Shown in pieces: positions 13,026-13,616 of a DNA stretch of 13,616 bases. The notes under the pieces are model-generated. The model did no database searches. It had not been told where the DNA came from and saw only the letters and a program-made list of their open reading frames with translations. Numbering within the stretch: position 1 is the stretch's first letter; every line of letters begins with the position of its first letter. Source of the stretch: Mucilaginibacter_A sp041088075 (GTDB lineage: Bacteria; Bacteroidota; Bacteroidia; Sphingobacteriales; Sphingobacteriaceae); the NCBI RefSeq assembly GCF_041088075.1, contig NZ_JBGCVY010000073.1:1-13616 (forward strand), in the 5' to 3' direction. The position numbers were made by a program, and so were the translations under genes.

Positions 13026-13616
13026 ATGAAAAGATTAATTACATTTGATTCAATCTTTGTTTTACAGTCCCTACCAGAGGGAGATAAAATGACTGGTTCA
13101 AACCTTTACAATGATTTGTTAAGTAGGCGTGTTAGACAAATGCCGGGTTTTCATACGGAAATACATGATATTTCAGATAAAGAGGTATTTGATAATCTTA
13201 TGAACCAAATCAAGATAGCCTGTTCCAATAATGATATAAGGCCGTACTTGCATTTTGAAATGCATGGGTGCAAGGAAGGAATACAGTTAAGTAACAGAGA
13301 ACTTTTAACTTGGGAAAAGTTATATAATTACTTTGTTAAAATTAATGAAATATTAAGAAATCAGCTTTTTGTTTCGTTTGCTACATGTTATGGTGCGTAC
13401 ATATTTCAAGTAATTGACCCTTTAAAACGTTCTCCAATGTTTGGTTTTATTGGGCCATCTGATCAAATTAGTGCAGACAATATTGAGATTGATTTTTATG
13501 GATATTTTGACGTACTGCTTTCTACAAAAGACTTCGATTTAGCAATTGAAGCACTTAATAATACAAATCATACAAACAAATATGTTTTTAATACTTCAGA
13601 ACTTATTTTCAATGAA
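13026..13616 (+). CDS. Partial gene, possible caspase/CHAT-like cysteine peptidase
   Basis: An open frame from ATG 13026 runs off the window end, giving 197 residues with no stop. I cannot name the family with certainty. Residues 74-81 (YLHFEMHG) form a hydrophobic strand ending in His80-Gly81. Residues 115-123 (FVSFATCYG) form another ending in Cys121. This spacing (41 residues) and the later GFIGPSDQIS...DFYGYFDVLL (140-165) resemble the His/Cys dyad layout of clan CD caspase/CHAT domains. No signal peptide is seen. The sequence is much more AT-rich than parE: the line at 13321-13380 has 11 G/C of 60, against about 28 of 60 at 11341-11400. That hints at transfer. Start could also be the GTG at 13023. 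Function as a peptidase is inference. Confidence 0.6.
   Translation, partial: MKRLITFDSIFVLQSLPEGDKMTGSNLYNDLLSRRVRQMPGFHTEIHDISDKEVFDNLMNQIKIACSNNDIRPYLHFEMHGCKEGIQLSNRELLTWEKLYNYFVKINEILRNQLFVSFATCYGAYIFQVIDPLKRSPMFGFIGPSDQISADNIEIDFYGYFDVLLSTKDFDLAIEALNNTNHTNKYVFNTSELIFNE

Overview
The window reads as chromosome of a Bacteroidota bacterium. Signs of this are a NUDIX-winged-helix AraR-type arabinose regulator beside araB-araD-araA, TAnnTTTG-like promoter boxes, weak Shine-Dalgarno signals and protein-level resemblance throughout. The genus cannot be fixed from this sequence. The first two thirds looks like a pectin/arabinan utilisation region. On the minus strand, reading right to left, lie araR, araB, araD and araA. 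Divergent from araR is a secreted GH43 endo-arabinanase, followed on the plus strand by an FkbM-type methyltransferase-like gene and by kduD and kduI for unsaturated uronate catabolism. Together these would cut arabinan, isomerise, phosphorylate and epimerise L-arabinose into the pentose phosphate pathway, and process pectin-derived ketouronates. No transporter, SusC/D pair or pectate lyase is in view.

The right third holds a short secreted protein of unknown function, a complete type II topoisomerase B subunit (parE-like), a HigB-HigA toxin-antitoxin pair with a clear palindromic operator, and then a second, divergent copy of the last ~52 codons of parE. The parE copies differ mostly at synonymous positions. 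It therefore looks as if an ~840 bp cassette (replacement parE tail plus higBA) entered parE and pushed the former tail downstream. Right after it starts an AT-rich gene cut by the window end, whose residues include His-Gly and Ala-Thr-Cys-Tyr signatures resembling a caspase/CHAT-type cysteine peptidase. This is a tentative candidate for an accessory or defence effector.

Overlying everything is a short dispersed element of about 26 bp (consensus GATRCTKYTTTTATCGG, two variable bases, then TAAAATT). I find 15 copies in 13.6 kb on both strands. Seven overlap stop codons, one fills the kduD-kduI gap, one pair forms an inverted hairpin ahead of the arabinanase gene, and three lie inside coding sequence, including the arabinanase signal peptide and araB. 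Two copies head an ~87 bp composite unit carrying REP-like hairpins between the methyltransferase gene and kduD. This element family and the parE-tail/higBA cassette are the two features most worth following up. A small frameshifted antitoxin-like remnant sits at the left edge.
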